Of a stretch of DNA of 64,000 nucleotides, positions 54,598 to 62,477 are shown piece after piece; position 1 is the first letter of the stretch, and each line of letters opens with the position of its first letter. The notes below the pieces were generated by a model. That model searched no databases. It was given only the letters and a program-made list of their open reading frames with translations, and was not told where the DNA came from. The stretch is from Oxalobacteraceae bacterium (lineage in GTDB: Bacteria; Pseudomonadota; Gammaproteobacteria; Burkholderiales; Burkholderiaceae_D), in the NCBI GenBank assembly GCA_027490255.1, contig JAIXYM010000104.1:1-64000 (forward strand), given 5' to 3'. A program made the position numbers and the translations under genes.

Positions 54598-55055
54598 TGG
54601 ACATTATTCTCTGGCGACATGCACAAGCCGAAGTGGGCGAGCCTGACGAGGGACGTGAACTAACGCCCCACGGCCGCAAGCAAGCCGCGCGCATGGGTGC
54701 GTGGCTGGATCGCAGTTTGCCAGATGGTTGTCGCATTTTGTGCAGCCCTACGATGCGGACGCAGCAAACTGCTGATGCGCTCGGTCGCAAGTACAAAATC
54801 GTTGATGCGATCGGACCTCAAGCCAGCGCGACCGAGGTACTTGATGCAACAGGTTGGCCAGCAAGTCGTCGCCCGGTCATGGTGATCGGGCATCAGCCTT
54901 GGTTGGGCGAATTGGCTTCCTTGTTGCTGACGGGCGAGGAGCAGAGCTGGACGATCAGAAAATCCAATGCCTGGTGGATCGCCAGTCGTGAGCGTGTTGA
55001 TGGGAATGAGATATTTCTTAAGGCGGTGCTTGCGCCGGAATTTTTCATTGATTGA
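54597..55055 (+). CDS. sixA: Phosphohistidine phosphatase SixA
   Basis: Histidine phosphatase of 152 residues with the RHG motif in ILWRHAQAEVGEPDEGRELT, LCSPTMRTQQTADALG, and the second His in VMVIGHQPWLGELA. Start ATG 54597 overlaps the ppk TGA (TGATG); a TTG at 54594 is an unlikely alternative. The ppk-sixA pair is common, but its physiological link is not clear. Confidence 0.92.
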   Translation: MDIILWRHAQAEVGEPDEGRELTPHGRKQAARMGAWLDRSLPDGCRILCSPTMRTQQTADALGRKYKIVDAIGPQASATEVLDATGWPASRRPVMVIGHQPWLGELASLLLTGEEQSWTIRKSNAWWIASRERVDGNEIFLKAVLAPEFFID

Positions 55056-55096
55056 ATAATCCTTAGCTGCCGGCGGGAACACTTCCGTGCGCACAA

Positions 55097-55233
55097 AAAG
55101 ACGCTGGATCCCGGCTTTCGCTGGGATGACAGTGGGAGTTTTACTGTCGCCTTAAACACTTCGGTCGACTAAAGCACTTCTGTTACCTTAACCACTACCG
55201 TCATCCCGGCGAAAGCCGGGATCCAGTGTCTTT
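55097..55233. repeat. Pair of inverted dispersed-repeat units (REPIN-like)
   Basis: Two 34-bp arms (55097-55130 and 55200-55233) are inverted copies with two mismatches, 69 bp apart. Each contains its own small palindrome around CCGGC-GAAA-GCCGG. The core wording (GTCATCCCGGCGAAAGCCGG) is a widespread extragenic repeat type in proteobacteria. It lies in the 283-bp convergent gap between sixA and the lipid operon and could act as terminator for both. Confidence 0.85.
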
Positions 55234-55338
55234 CGCCGTGTACCTAAAAAATTCTTGCTTGTGAAATGAATGATTTACAAAATAAATAAAAAAATTCTCA
55301 CTTCATTCACATTACTCAGGAATAATCTCTAATCCCGC

Positions 55339-55812
55339 TCATTGATACGATTGCCAAAGCAAGAAAAACCCCAACGGCGTAAAAATCCAGTATTCAATCG
55401 GTGCGCCAGCAACCCAGTTCTTATGCCACCCCGCATGGGTTTTGGCAAAGCGTCGTAAGCCAAAATCCGGATTCAGAACGAACCATAAAAAATCTTCAGT
55501 CACCCAGAACAACATGATAGCGCCGAGTACGCGCTGCTCCAGTGCCCAGCTGTACTCGCCACCGAATATCAGTGGAAAATGAAAGAAAAGCGCCACCAGC
55601 GAAAATGCCCAGGCGTGATATCCCGTCATCGCGCGACCACCCCAAAATATATCCAACAACCAGTGGTGTTCGATACGCCAGGTCGGCAGATTGGCTGCCC
55701 AACCGGAACTACCTTCAATCGCAATTTCTAGTTTCGCGAAAAAAAATCCGAGGATCAGTACAAACAGAACTGTGCTGATGAAAGGTATCAGTACCTCAAT
55801 GGGCGCATTCAT
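55339..55812 (-). CDS. Four-helix membrane protein of the lipid-remodelling operon, unknown
   Basis: Inner-membrane protein of 157 residues with about four hydrophobic helices (residues ~8-27, 68-84, 94-112, 138-154). Conserved-looking polar and aromatic motifs lie between them: WRIEHHWLLDIFWGGRAMTGYHAW, TEDFLWFVLNPDFGLRRF and HAGWHKNW. The His and Trp residues near membrane faces suggest a catalytic or lipid-handling site. No family name known to me. It overlaps the glycosyltransferase gene by 4 nt (ATGA), so it should belong to the same process: flippase, desaturase-like or accessory subunit are guesses. Confidence 0.8.
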   Translation of the reverse strand: MNAPIEVLIPFISTVLFVLILGFFFAKLEIAIEGSSGWAANLPTWRIEHHWLLDIFWGGRAMTGYHAWAFSLVALFFHFPLIFGGEYSWALEQRVLGAIMLFWVTEDFLWFVLNPDFGLRRFAKTHAGWHKNWVAGAPIEYWIFTPLGFFLLWQSYQ

Positions 55813-57008
55813 GCGACGTGTCCAAGCACCTGCTGGGCCGCTTGTGGTTTACCCAATGCCATCGCACGCTGTCGCATAGAGGCCAAACGTTCCGGATCCG
55901 AGAGTAGCTTTTGCAGACGGAATTGCAGAGTCAGCGGATCATCTGCGCGTTGGGCCACGCCTTCTTGCATCAGGAAAGCGGCATTGCGTTCTTCTTGTCC
56001 CGGTATCGGATTGACCAGCAACATTGGCAAGCCACAAACGAGGCACTCTGAGGTACTCAGGCCGCCGGGCTTCGTGATGGCGAGATCGGCAGCCATCATT
56101 AGGCTCGCAACGTCTTCGGTGAAGCCGATGACGCGCAGGCGGTCCGGATATTCACGCTCCACGCTCGCTAGCACTTGGCGTAGCGCAGCGTTCTTGCCGG
56201 TCATGACGATCACTTGTAGCTGCGGCTGTGTCTTGAGTAGTTCAGTGATCCAGACCGGATCCATACCGATGCCTGCGCCACCACCCATCAGCAGTACAGT
56301 GGGGCGGGCCGGATTCAATGCCAGTCTTGCGGCAGCTTCGGGTCGATCGGGACGGGTGTTGAACACGGGCATGACAGGGATGCCGCTCACCACAATATCT
56401 TTGTGAGGTACACCCTGACGATGCAAACGGAATGCCAATTCTTCGTTCGCGACGAAATAGCCCGTGATGCCGGGGTGTAGCCACATCTGGTGCAGGTCAA
56501 AGTCGGTCACTTGTACCCAGACCTCACAATCAAGACGTTTCTCATTGATCGCGGTTGCCAGTACCTCAGCAGGCAGAAAGTGCGTACAAATGATCGCGTC
56601 AGGCTTGAAGCGATCAATCTCGCTGAAAAGACGCTGTGCGCATAGACGCTGTACCCCTCGGCGCAATCGTCCGCTGAGGCTGTTACCTGGCTCACAATCG
56701 GTTTTGCGGTAGAGCCAGCCCCAGGCTTCCGGCAGACCGCTCGCGATCTTCATGTACAAATCGCTGTACAACCTGCGAAACAGGGTGGGTACGATCTGCA
56801 TCATGTCGATGTGCTGGAGACGTAAGTCCGGAAAATCAGGCCATGCATGAGCAGCGATCGCTTGTGCCGCTCGTACATGGCCATTCCCCGCCGATACCGA
56901 TACCAGCAATACCCGACGCTGGTTGTTGGTGGCGTGATGCAGAGGATGCACCGGGCAGGGAAAGTGTGATTCGCCGACAACTGGCAGCGGTTGGATTGCT
57001 GCTGTCAT
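55809..57008 (-). CDS. MGDG-synthase-like glycosyltransferase (GT28), predicted diacylglycerol glycosyltransferase
   Basis: Enzyme of 399 residues predicted to put a sugar from a UDP-sugar onto diacylglycerol at the inner membrane. N-terminal MGDG-synthase domain: VLLVSVSAGNGHVRAAQAIAAHA with the SxGxGH motif, then QHIDMMQIVPTLFRRLYSDLYMKI. C-terminal GT28 nucleotide-sugar domain: VLLMGGGAGIGMDP and ITKPGGLSTSECLVCGLPMLLVNPIPGQEE. It starts in the ATGA overlap with the PlcP-like gene. In Pho-regulated lipid remodelling of other bacteria, the PlcP-Agt pair does this job. Sugar donor unknown. Confidence 0.88.
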   Translation of the reverse strand: MTAAIQPLPVVGESHFPCPVHPLHHATNNQRRVLLVSVSAGNGHVRAAQAIAAHAWPDFPDLRLQHIDMMQIVPTLFRRLYSDLYMKIASGLPEAWGWLYRKTDCEPGNSLSGRLRRGVQRLCAQRLFSEIDRFKPDAIICTHFLPAEVLATAINEKRLDCEVWVQVTDFDLHQMWLHPGITGYFVANEELAFRLHRQGVPHKDIVVSGIPVMPVFNTRPDRPEAAARLALNPARPTVLLMGGGAGIGMDPVWITELLKTQPQLQVIVMTGKNAALRQVLASVEREYPDRLRVIGFTEDVASLMMAADLAITKPGGLSTSECLVCGLPMLLVNPIPGQEERNAAFLMQEGVAQRADDPLTLQFRLQKLLSDPERLASMRQRAMALGKPQAAQQVLGHVA

Positions 57009-57868
57009 GCGGGCACCGCGTAGGCATCTTCGGTGGTGCGCAGAAATTGCGATTGCTCCCAGCGCAGCATCACCTCATGCCAGTCGATCAGGCGTAGCTC
57101 ACCATCCGCTTCCTCCACCAGCGCAGATAGACTCTCGACCCAGTCACCATCATTGCAGTAAAGGATGCCGTCGATCTCGCGAATTTCAGCCTTGTGTATG
57201 TGGCCGCAGATAACGCCGTCAACACCTTGCTTCTTTGCTTCTTCAGCGAGCGCTGTTTCGAAGGAGGTGATGTAGCTCACGGCATTTTTGACTTTGAGCT
57301 TGAGATATTGCGAAAGAGACCAGTAGGGCAGGCCAGAGCGTGCGCGCCAAGCGTTGTAGTACTGGTTGAATTTCAGGATCATGGTGTAGAGCGAGTCGCC
57401 GACATAGGCGAGCCACTTAGCGCAGGCGATGACACCGTCGAATCGGTCGCCATGCAGTACCAGCATGCGCTTGCCATTGGCGCAGGTATGGATTAACTCA
57501 TCGCGGATCTTGATGCCACCAAAATCCAGTCCGATGAATTGACGTATCGCTTCATCGTGATTACCTGGAACGAAAATTACCTTCGTTCCTTTTTTGGCTT
57601 TTTTCAGCACCAGCTGCACTACGTCATTATGTGTTTGATGCCAGTACCAGCGTCGTTTCAGCTGCCAGCCATCGACGATATCACCTACAAGATACAAAAC
57701 TTCTGATTCGGTCGCTTTAAGAAATTCCAGCAGGCGACCTGCCTGACATCCACTGGTACCCAAATGAACGTCGGAAATCCAGATCGTTTTGAAGCGTAAA
57801 GGCTTGGGTTTTTTAAGGGGGTTCTTGGGCTTTTTTCCTGCGCTCATGAAGTACTCTCTCGCGTTCAC
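57005..57868 (-). CDS. plcP: PlcP-like phospholipase C (metallophosphoesterase)
   Basis: Calcineurin-like phosphoesterase of 287 residues. Metal motifs: WISDVHLGTSGCQ, LVGDIVDGWQLKRRWYW, VPGNHDEAIRQF, VLHGDRFD and VICGHIHKAE. The wording matches PlcP enzymes, which remove headgroups from phospholipids to give diacylglycerol, more than LpxH, which is shorter and acts on UDP-diacylglucosamine. Context agrees: Pho box upstream, glycosyltransferase downstream. It starts at GTG 57868 overlapping the acyltransferase stop, or at ATG 57847 after GAGAGAG. LpxH-type activity is the alternative. Confidence 0.85.
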   Translation of the reverse strand: MNAREYFMSAGKKPKNPLKKPKPLRFKTIWISDVHLGTSGCQAGRLLEFLKATESEVLYLVGDIVDGWQLKRRWYWHQTHNDVVQLVLKKAKKGTKVIFVPGNHDEAIRQFIGLDFGGIKIRDELIHTCANGKRMLVLHGDRFDGVIACAKWLAYVGDSLYTMILKFNQYYNAWRARSGLPYWSLSQYLKLKVKNAVSYITSFETALAEEAKKQGVDGVICGHIHKAEIREIDGILYCNDGDWVESLSALVEEADGELRLIDWHEVMLRWEQSQFLRTTEDAYAVPA

Positions 57869-58632
57869 GCGCTCTCCATTTCTTTTAAGTAGTGTCTGGC
57901 ATAGCGGCTGTCGAGTCGTTCCAGGGGCAGCATCATGAACAGGTCTGCGCTATGAAAATCCGGGTCCCATGCCGGTTCGCCCCCAATCCATGCGCCGCTG
58001 CGGAGATAACCTTTAATCAGCGGCGGCAGTGTGGCTTTGTTTGTGAGTGGCTCTTCGTGCAAAGGGAAGGGCAGTCGAGGAGTAACCCGGTATTCGGGTG
58101 GTGCAAGATGGTCGCTGGCGAGTTGTCTGTAGATACTGTTGATCGTGTTGCCGCCATCGGCCAGACTGACACTCGCGCAACCGATCAGATAATCAGCTTT
58201 TTCCCTGCGCATGCAGGCGGCCAGGCCAGCCCAGAGCATCATGATCACACCACCGCTGCGGTAATCTGGATGAATGCAGGCACGGCCTGCCTCGAGAATA
58301 CGTGGGCGCAGATGTTCGAGTCGCCCCAGATCAAATTCGCTTTCGGAGTAGAAGCTTCGTGTGTGCTGCAGACCGCGCTGTCCCAGTACGCGGTAAGTGC
58401 CGACGACCTTCAGGGTGTGGGTATCGCGGACGATCAGATGATCGCAGTACTCGTCGAACTCATCTTTTTCGAGTCCTTCGTGATTTTCCAGCGCTTCGAG
58501 ACCCATGGCCTCGACAAAGACTTTGTAGCGCAGACGTTGAACTTCACGAACTTCCTCAGAGGTGCTGGCCAGACTCAAGGAGAGCTTGGGAAAGTTCGGG
58601 GTTGAATCCGTACCGACGGTCATCAGTCGCAT
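57865..58632 (-). CDS. olsB: OlsB-like N-acyltransferase (GNAT), predicted ornithine-lipid synthesis
   Basis: Protein of 255 residues of the OlsB/hemolysin-like GNAT group, which transfers a 3-hydroxyacyl chain from ACP to ornithine to make lyso-ornithine lipid. Landmarks: EVREVQRLRYKVFVEAMG, EYCDHLIVRDTHTLKVVGTYR, ILEAGRACIHPDYRSGGVIMMLW, LIGCASVSLADG, LPPLIKGYLRSGAWIGGEPAWDPDF. GAGGAAG precedes ATG 58632. First gene of the Pho-box operon. No olsA is in the window. A related N-acyl amino acid synthase is possible. Confidence 0.85.
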   Translation of the reverse strand: MRLMTVGTDSTPNFPKLSLSLASTSEEVREVQRLRYKVFVEAMGLEALENHEGLEKDEFDEYCDHLIVRDTHTLKVVGTYRVLGQRGLQHTRSFYSESEFDLGRLEHLRPRILEAGRACIHPDYRSGGVIMMLWAGLAACMRREKADYLIGCASVSLADGGNTINSIYRQLASDHLAPPEYRVTPRLPFPLHEEPLTNKATLPPLIKGYLRSGAWIGGEPAWDPDFHSADLFMMLPLERLDSRYARHYLKEMESA

Positions 58633-58671
58633 CGTTCTTCCTCATTGTTGTAATGAAGAGATCGTAGCGAC

Positions 58672-58716
58672 TTATTAATGCAAGACAATGACGGTTAGAT
58701 TGCAGTTCGATGACAA
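58672..58716 (-). promoter_or_regulatory. Triple Pho box and -10 of the lipid-remodelling operon
   Basis: On the minus strand: TTGTCAT-CGAA-CTGCAAT-CTAA-CCGTCAT (58716 to 58688), three PhoB half-sites in an exact 11-bp register, then 10 nt, then TAATAA (58677 to 58672). Predicted start near 58665, 33 nt before the ATG. It lies between the phoX stop and the operon, so the operon has its own PhoB-driven promoter. Confidence 0.88.
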
Positions 58717-58725
58717 GTGCAATCG

Positions 58726-60924
58726 TTAAATGAGATCAGCGCCGATAAGTCCGCCATCTTTGCGTGTGATGACGATGGTGGCAGATCGCGGTCGCGCCGC
58801 GCCACCGTCGGGCCAATGACTCAGATAGCTCGCCGGATTAGCGATACTGAAGTCTTTGCCGTTAGTGGTTTCGCCCGGATGCTGGATGTTAATGAACAGC
58901 GCACGTCCGTCAGGCGATTCAGCCAGGCCTGTAATTTCGCAATCGACAGGCCCCACCAGAAAACGGCGCAATGAGGATGCCTCTGCTGGTTTACCGATAT
59001 GCGTTGTCATCGAACGTTCTTTGTCTTCTTCGCGATTGACGATGCTGCGCGTACCACCGTCACCGACCTTACCGGGGATGGCCGCCAGCAGCATGCAGTT
59101 GCTGGCATCGCGATACGCATGATCATCCGTCTCTATCCAAAGCAAACCACTACGCGCAAACCATAACCCGTCCGGGCTAGAGAAGTCATTGTCGGCGGTT
59201 AGTCCGGACAGATTGATATTCTGGGGATCTGCGCTCGAGCGTGCCGCAAACAGAAACACATCCCACTGAAATTTTGTTGCAGCGACCCGGCCCTCGTTCT
59301 CGGCCCAGCGGATAATGTGGCCATTGACGTTGCCCTTGCCATTCCCTTTGCCTCTGCTTTTACCCGAGTCGCCCGCATGCGTGTCGTTGTATACGCGCGG
59401 ATTGGCTGCATCGATCTGATCAAGTGCGCGCGAGGGATTGTAGGTTAGGGTCATGTAGACCTCGCCGTTGCGTGGATTGACAGCGCCCCATTCAGGCCGG
59501 TCCATGCGCGTAGCGCCCGCAGCATCGGCGGCCAGACGGGCATGAATCAACACATCGGCCTGATCGCTGAATGCATAGTTGGCGTAATTGGCATCGATGT
59601 TATTCAGGCCGAATTTCAGCTCCAGCCAGTCGCCCGTGCCGTCAGCATTGAAACGTGCAGCGTAGAGCTTGCCTTCATTAAGATACTTGTCGCCAGCAGC
59701 GAGGCCACGCTTGGCATCACTGGGATCCCATACGGCGTTGGAGACGTATTTGTAAATGTATTCATTGCGCGCATCGCAGCCCATGTACCAGACCAGAGGC
59801 TGCCCTGGGATTACTGGGCCGGGCCACGCACCCTCATGCGCGAAACGACCTAATGCCGTTCGCTTTTTTGGGCTGACGCTCGGCGAAAAAGGGTCAATTT
59901 CAACGACCCAGCCAAAGGTATTGGCGGCGTTACGGAAATCATCACTGCCGTTGTTTGATGTGCCGGTAACAGCGTTATGCCAGCGACCGAATCGCTGATC
60001 TGCTGTATCGGGTTGCACGCTGGCCCACAAATGCTTTCCCTTACCCTCAATGCCATACCGACGCAAGGCAGTCAGTTCTTTGGCGCTGCGTTTTGCATTG
60101 TCGGATTCACCACGCTTGAAAAATCCCGCCCAGTTTTCCTCGCAGGTGAGGTAGGTACCCCAGGGCGTATGGCCATTCGCGCAATTGGCGATCGTGCCGC
60201 GGGTGCGGGTACCTGTGATTGAATACTTCGTGATCAGTTGCGGACTGCGCGCTGCCGGGCCCGTGAGCTCCATGTCAGTGAAAGGCGTAATGCGGCGGTT
60301 CAGTGTCGAATCCTGCTGTGTGACGTAGCTGCCCTGATGTCGGCGCACTTCGACGATCGATACGCCATGTGCCAACATCTCTTTCATGACCTCTTCTTCC
60401 GAAATGCGCTTGCCGTCGGCAACGGTCTCACCCTGCGGATGTAGAAATGTGGCGGTGATCGCCTCATTATTAATGCAAAGCAGACCACGTTCTGAGCGCT
60501 GCGCATCCCAGCGGGCAGTGTTGTTCATGCCAAAGAAGTGCATGCCATCATGATGATCACCCACACGTCGGGTAAAGCTGCTGGCTTCATCGCTGCCATC
60601 GTTGGCATAAGCCGGAAGATCGGCTGACAGCGGATCACCCGTAGCTAACAGCACCTGCCATTGATAGCCATTGGCGATCGTGATTTTGTCATCAAGACTT
60701 TTGGGTATTGCCTGGAAATTGAGTTTCAGTGCGCGCGTCGCTGCCTGAACATCGCCGCTGGCTGACAGGCTCAGACTGCCACCCAGATAAGTCGTGGCTG
60801 CCGTTGCAAGACTACCCTTGAGCAGGTTGCGACGGGACAGGCGCGCCGTGAGCACGCTGTCGAAGTCGGGCGATGCCGCAGTATCTTCCGCGACAGGTGC
60901 AGCGGTGGACGAAAGATCACGCAC
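58726..60924 (-). CDS. phoX: PhoX-family alkaline phosphatase, Tat-exported
   Basis: Periplasmic or outer-surface phosphatase (732 residues) releasing phosphate from organic esters. Twin-arginine signal LSRRNLLKGSLATAATTYLGG about 30 residues in; PhoX (DUF839) landmarks HDGMHFFGMNN, CINNEAITATFLHP, CANGHTPWGTYLTCEENW, GRFAHEGAWP, MGCDARNEYIYKYVS and SPDGLWFARSGLLWIETD. The start is GTG 60924, 6 nt after AGGAGG. It is followed by the lipid operon and preceded by a Pho box. Calcium and iron are the usual cofactors in this family. Confidence 0.94.
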   Translation of the reverse strand: MRDLSSTAAPVAEDTAASPDFDSVLTARLSRRNLLKGSLATAATTYLGGSLSLSASGDVQAATRALKLNFQAIPKSLDDKITIANGYQWQVLLATGDPLSADLPAYANDGSDEASSFTRRVGDHHDGMHFFGMNNTARWDAQRSERGLLCINNEAITATFLHPQGETVADGKRISEEEVMKEMLAHGVSIVEVRRHQGSYVTQQDSTLNRRITPFTDMELTGPAARSPQLITKYSITGTRTRGTIANCANGHTPWGTYLTCEENWAGFFKRGESDNAKRSAKELTALRRYGIEGKGKHLWASVQPDTADQRFGRWHNAVTGTSNNGSDDFRNAANTFGWVVEIDPFSPSVSPKKRTALGRFAHEGAWPGPVIPGQPLVWYMGCDARNEYIYKYVSNAVWDPSDAKRGLAAGDKYLNEGKLYAARFNADGTGDWLELKFGLNNIDANYANYAFSDQADVLIHARLAADAAGATRMDRPEWGAVNPRNGEVYMTLTYNPSRALDQIDAANPRVYNDTHAGDSGKSRGKGNGKGNVNGHIIRWAENEGRVAATKFQWDVFLFAARSSADPQNINLSGLTADNDFSSPDGLWFARSGLLWIETDDHAYRDASNCMLLAAIPGKVGDGGTRSIVNREEDKERSMTTHIGKPAEASSLRRFLVGPVDCEITGLAESPDGRALFINIQHPGETTNGKDFSIANPASYLSHWPDGGAARPRSATIVITRKDGGLIGADLI

Positions 60925-60968
60925 TTGATACCTCCTGATAAAAATACATTTTTTACAATTTGATCACA

Positions 60969-61002
60969 AATCTGTGAATCCCTCATGACAAGCGAATGTC
61001 AC
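60969..61002 (-). promoter_or_regulatory. Pho box upstream of phoX
   Basis: On the minus strand: GTGACAT-TCGC-TTGTCAT (61002 to 60985), 10 nt, then a weak -10 CAGATT (60974 to 60969). Predicted start near 60962, 38 nt before the GTG. The -10 is poor, as in strongly activator-dependent promoters. Confidence 0.75.
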
Positions 61003-61004
61003 TC

Positions 61005-61080
61005 CCTTATCAATCGCTCATCAAGTGCTCAACAAGGGCTCATCAAGCGTTTGATGAATGCTTGATGAATGCTTGTCACC
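61005..61080. repeat. Array of 11-bp units that inverts at its centre
   Basis: Units in one unbroken 11-bp register: CCTTATCAATC, GCTCATCAAGT, GCTCAACAAGG, GCTCATCAAGC, then GTTTGATGAAT, GCTTGATGAAT, GCTTGTCACC (last one cut). The second half is the reverse complement type of the first, so the array is a palindrome of phased repeats. It begins 3 bp from the phoX Pho box and lies in the divergent gap to the gene at 61193. Confidence 0.85.
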
Positions 61081-61192
61081 GTCATTAAATATTTGGCCGA
61101 TAAGCTGAATCGAAGAGACTTGGGTGTTTCCGGGTCAGAGCAGTGCTCCACCGCGGGTCGTCGCACTGTCTTCGAGAGCGAGTATTTTGCCT

Positions 61193-61606
61193 ATGAATGC
61201 CACAGACATGTTGACAGATTGGCCGCAGCGCCAGCCTTCGGGTTACGCCGACTGGCTATCGCCGTATCTTGTCGAGTGCGGTTCTTTATGGCAGCGAGAA
61301 GCTTTGCCACAAAACACGGTGCTGTTATTGGTGGCCGGAGCCGATTACGCCGGTAATTTGGTGCTTTCGCAGCTCAGATCGAAACAGGCATTATCGACGG
61401 TATTGACTGATTCAAAGGTCACAATGGCCTATGCAGACCGCAGTGTCGTGCAAGAGAGTATTCATTTCGTTTACGACTCTCTGAGTCTGGAGTTCACGCC
61501 CCCTGAGATTGATCAGCTCACTACAACAATGCACCCACTGTTGGTCTTTGCTGACACTGAGGTGTTTTTACTTGATGGCGCGCAGAACTGTCCTGTGTTT
61601 TTGTAA
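61193..61606 (+). CDS. Protein of unknown function, 137 residues
   Basis: Not recognised. The product begins MNATDMLTDWPQRQPSGYADW and has a hydrophobic strand VLLLVAGADYAGNLVLSQL, followed by LSTVLTDSKVTMAYADRSVVQESIHFVYDSL and PLLVFADTEVFLLDGAQNCPVFL. No signal peptide or membrane helix is certain. Start could also be the ATG at 61208. The stop TAA is followed directly by the GTG of the DUF3047 gene, so the two are one unit divergent from phoX. Coding is supported by that coupling and by normal codon use. Confidence 0.6.
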   Translation: MNATDMLTDWPQRQPSGYADWLSPYLVECGSLWQREALPQNTVLLLVAGADYAGNLVLSQLRSKQALSTVLTDSKVTMAYADRSVVQESIHFVYDSLSLEFTPPEIDQLTTTMHPLLVFADTEVFLLDGAQNCPVFL

Positions 61607-62386
61607 GTGAACAGTAAAGGCCGCGTCATATGCTGGATTTTTTGTGCCAAGTTACGCGCTAGCGTATCTGCGCTGTTACTGTACTTTCCGGTGCTAGTGT
61701 TGGCGGGCGTGGCTGAGGTCAGCGTAGGACGTTTCGATACTGAGCTGACCACCTTGCCCACGGCGTGGCAAGTGATTCAGCTAGAAAAAAATGTATCCCC
61801 AACGCAGTACCGTCCTTTGTACTGGGATGGTGTGCATGCGATTGAATCACAAGCCAATCGAAGTATGGCCTTGCTGGGTCGAAAAGTGGATGTGGATCTG
61901 ACTGCGACGCCTGTGCTGTGCTGGCGCTGGCGCGCCGAGGACGTCTTGAAAAAAGCCGACATGAAACGCCGTCAGGGCGATGACTATGCTGCGCGCGTCT
62001 ATATTGCGTTCGCATTACCTGCGGATGCACTAAGTTTTACGGACAAGGCGGCGTTGTCCGTTGCACGCGCGCTTTTTGGCGATCGTGTACCCGACGCGGC
62101 GATTAATTATGTGTGGGATAACCGGCATCCCGTCGATACCCGCATGTCCAACGCCTATACCGATCGAGCGCAGATGATTGTTCGTCGAGCCGGTCATGCC
62201 GATGTTGGTCGCTGGGTGACCGAGCGTGTCGATGTCAGAGATGATGTGATTCGCGCTTTTGGCAGTGACAAAGCAAGGCCCATCCTGCTAGCCATTGCCT
62301 CTGATACGGACAACACGGGCGAGAAAGTACGTGCCGGCTTTGCCGATCTGCATTTCGTTGGAAAGAACGACGCCTGTAATTTCTGA
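61607..62386 (+). CDS. DUF3047 secreted protein
   Basis: Product of 259 residues. An N-terminal hydrophobic signal (FCAKLRASVSALLLYFPVLVLAG) precedes a beta-rich domain of the DUF3047 family: VGRFDTELTTLPTAWQVIQL, LCWRWRAEDVLKKADMKRRQGDDYAARVYI, AINYVWDNRHP, and the end IASDTDNTGEKVRAGFADLHFV. Function unknown. Start codon GTG immediately after the previous stop (TAAGTG), so translational coupling is likely. Convergent with ppx. Confidence 0.85.
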   Translation: MNSKGRVICWIFCAKLRASVSALLLYFPVLVLAGVAEVSVGRFDTELTTLPTAWQVIQLEKNVSPTQYRPLYWDGVHAIESQANRSMALLGRKVDVDLTATPVLCWRWRAEDVLKKADMKRRQGDDYAARVYIAFALPADALSFTDKAALSVARALFGDRVPDAAINYVWDNRHPVDTRMSNAYTDRAQMIVRRAGHADVGRWVTERVDVRDDVIRAFGSDKARPILLAIASDTDNTGEKVRAGFADLHFVGKNDACNF

Positions 62387-62420
62387 CCTACGGAAGCGAG
62401 TTTCAGTTGAGGCGACAATC

Positions 62421-62459
62421 ATGCATTTCTAATGCATTCCTGATGCATCTCTGATGCAA
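62421..62459. repeat. Tandem 11-bp repeats between DUF3047 gene and ppx
   Basis: ATGCATTTCTA, ATGCATTCCTG, ATGCATCTCTG, ATGCAAC: three full units and a partial one in an exact 11-bp register, in the 91-bp convergent gap. Confidence 0.85.
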
Positions 62460-62477
62460 CAAACCACCGCGCTGAGT

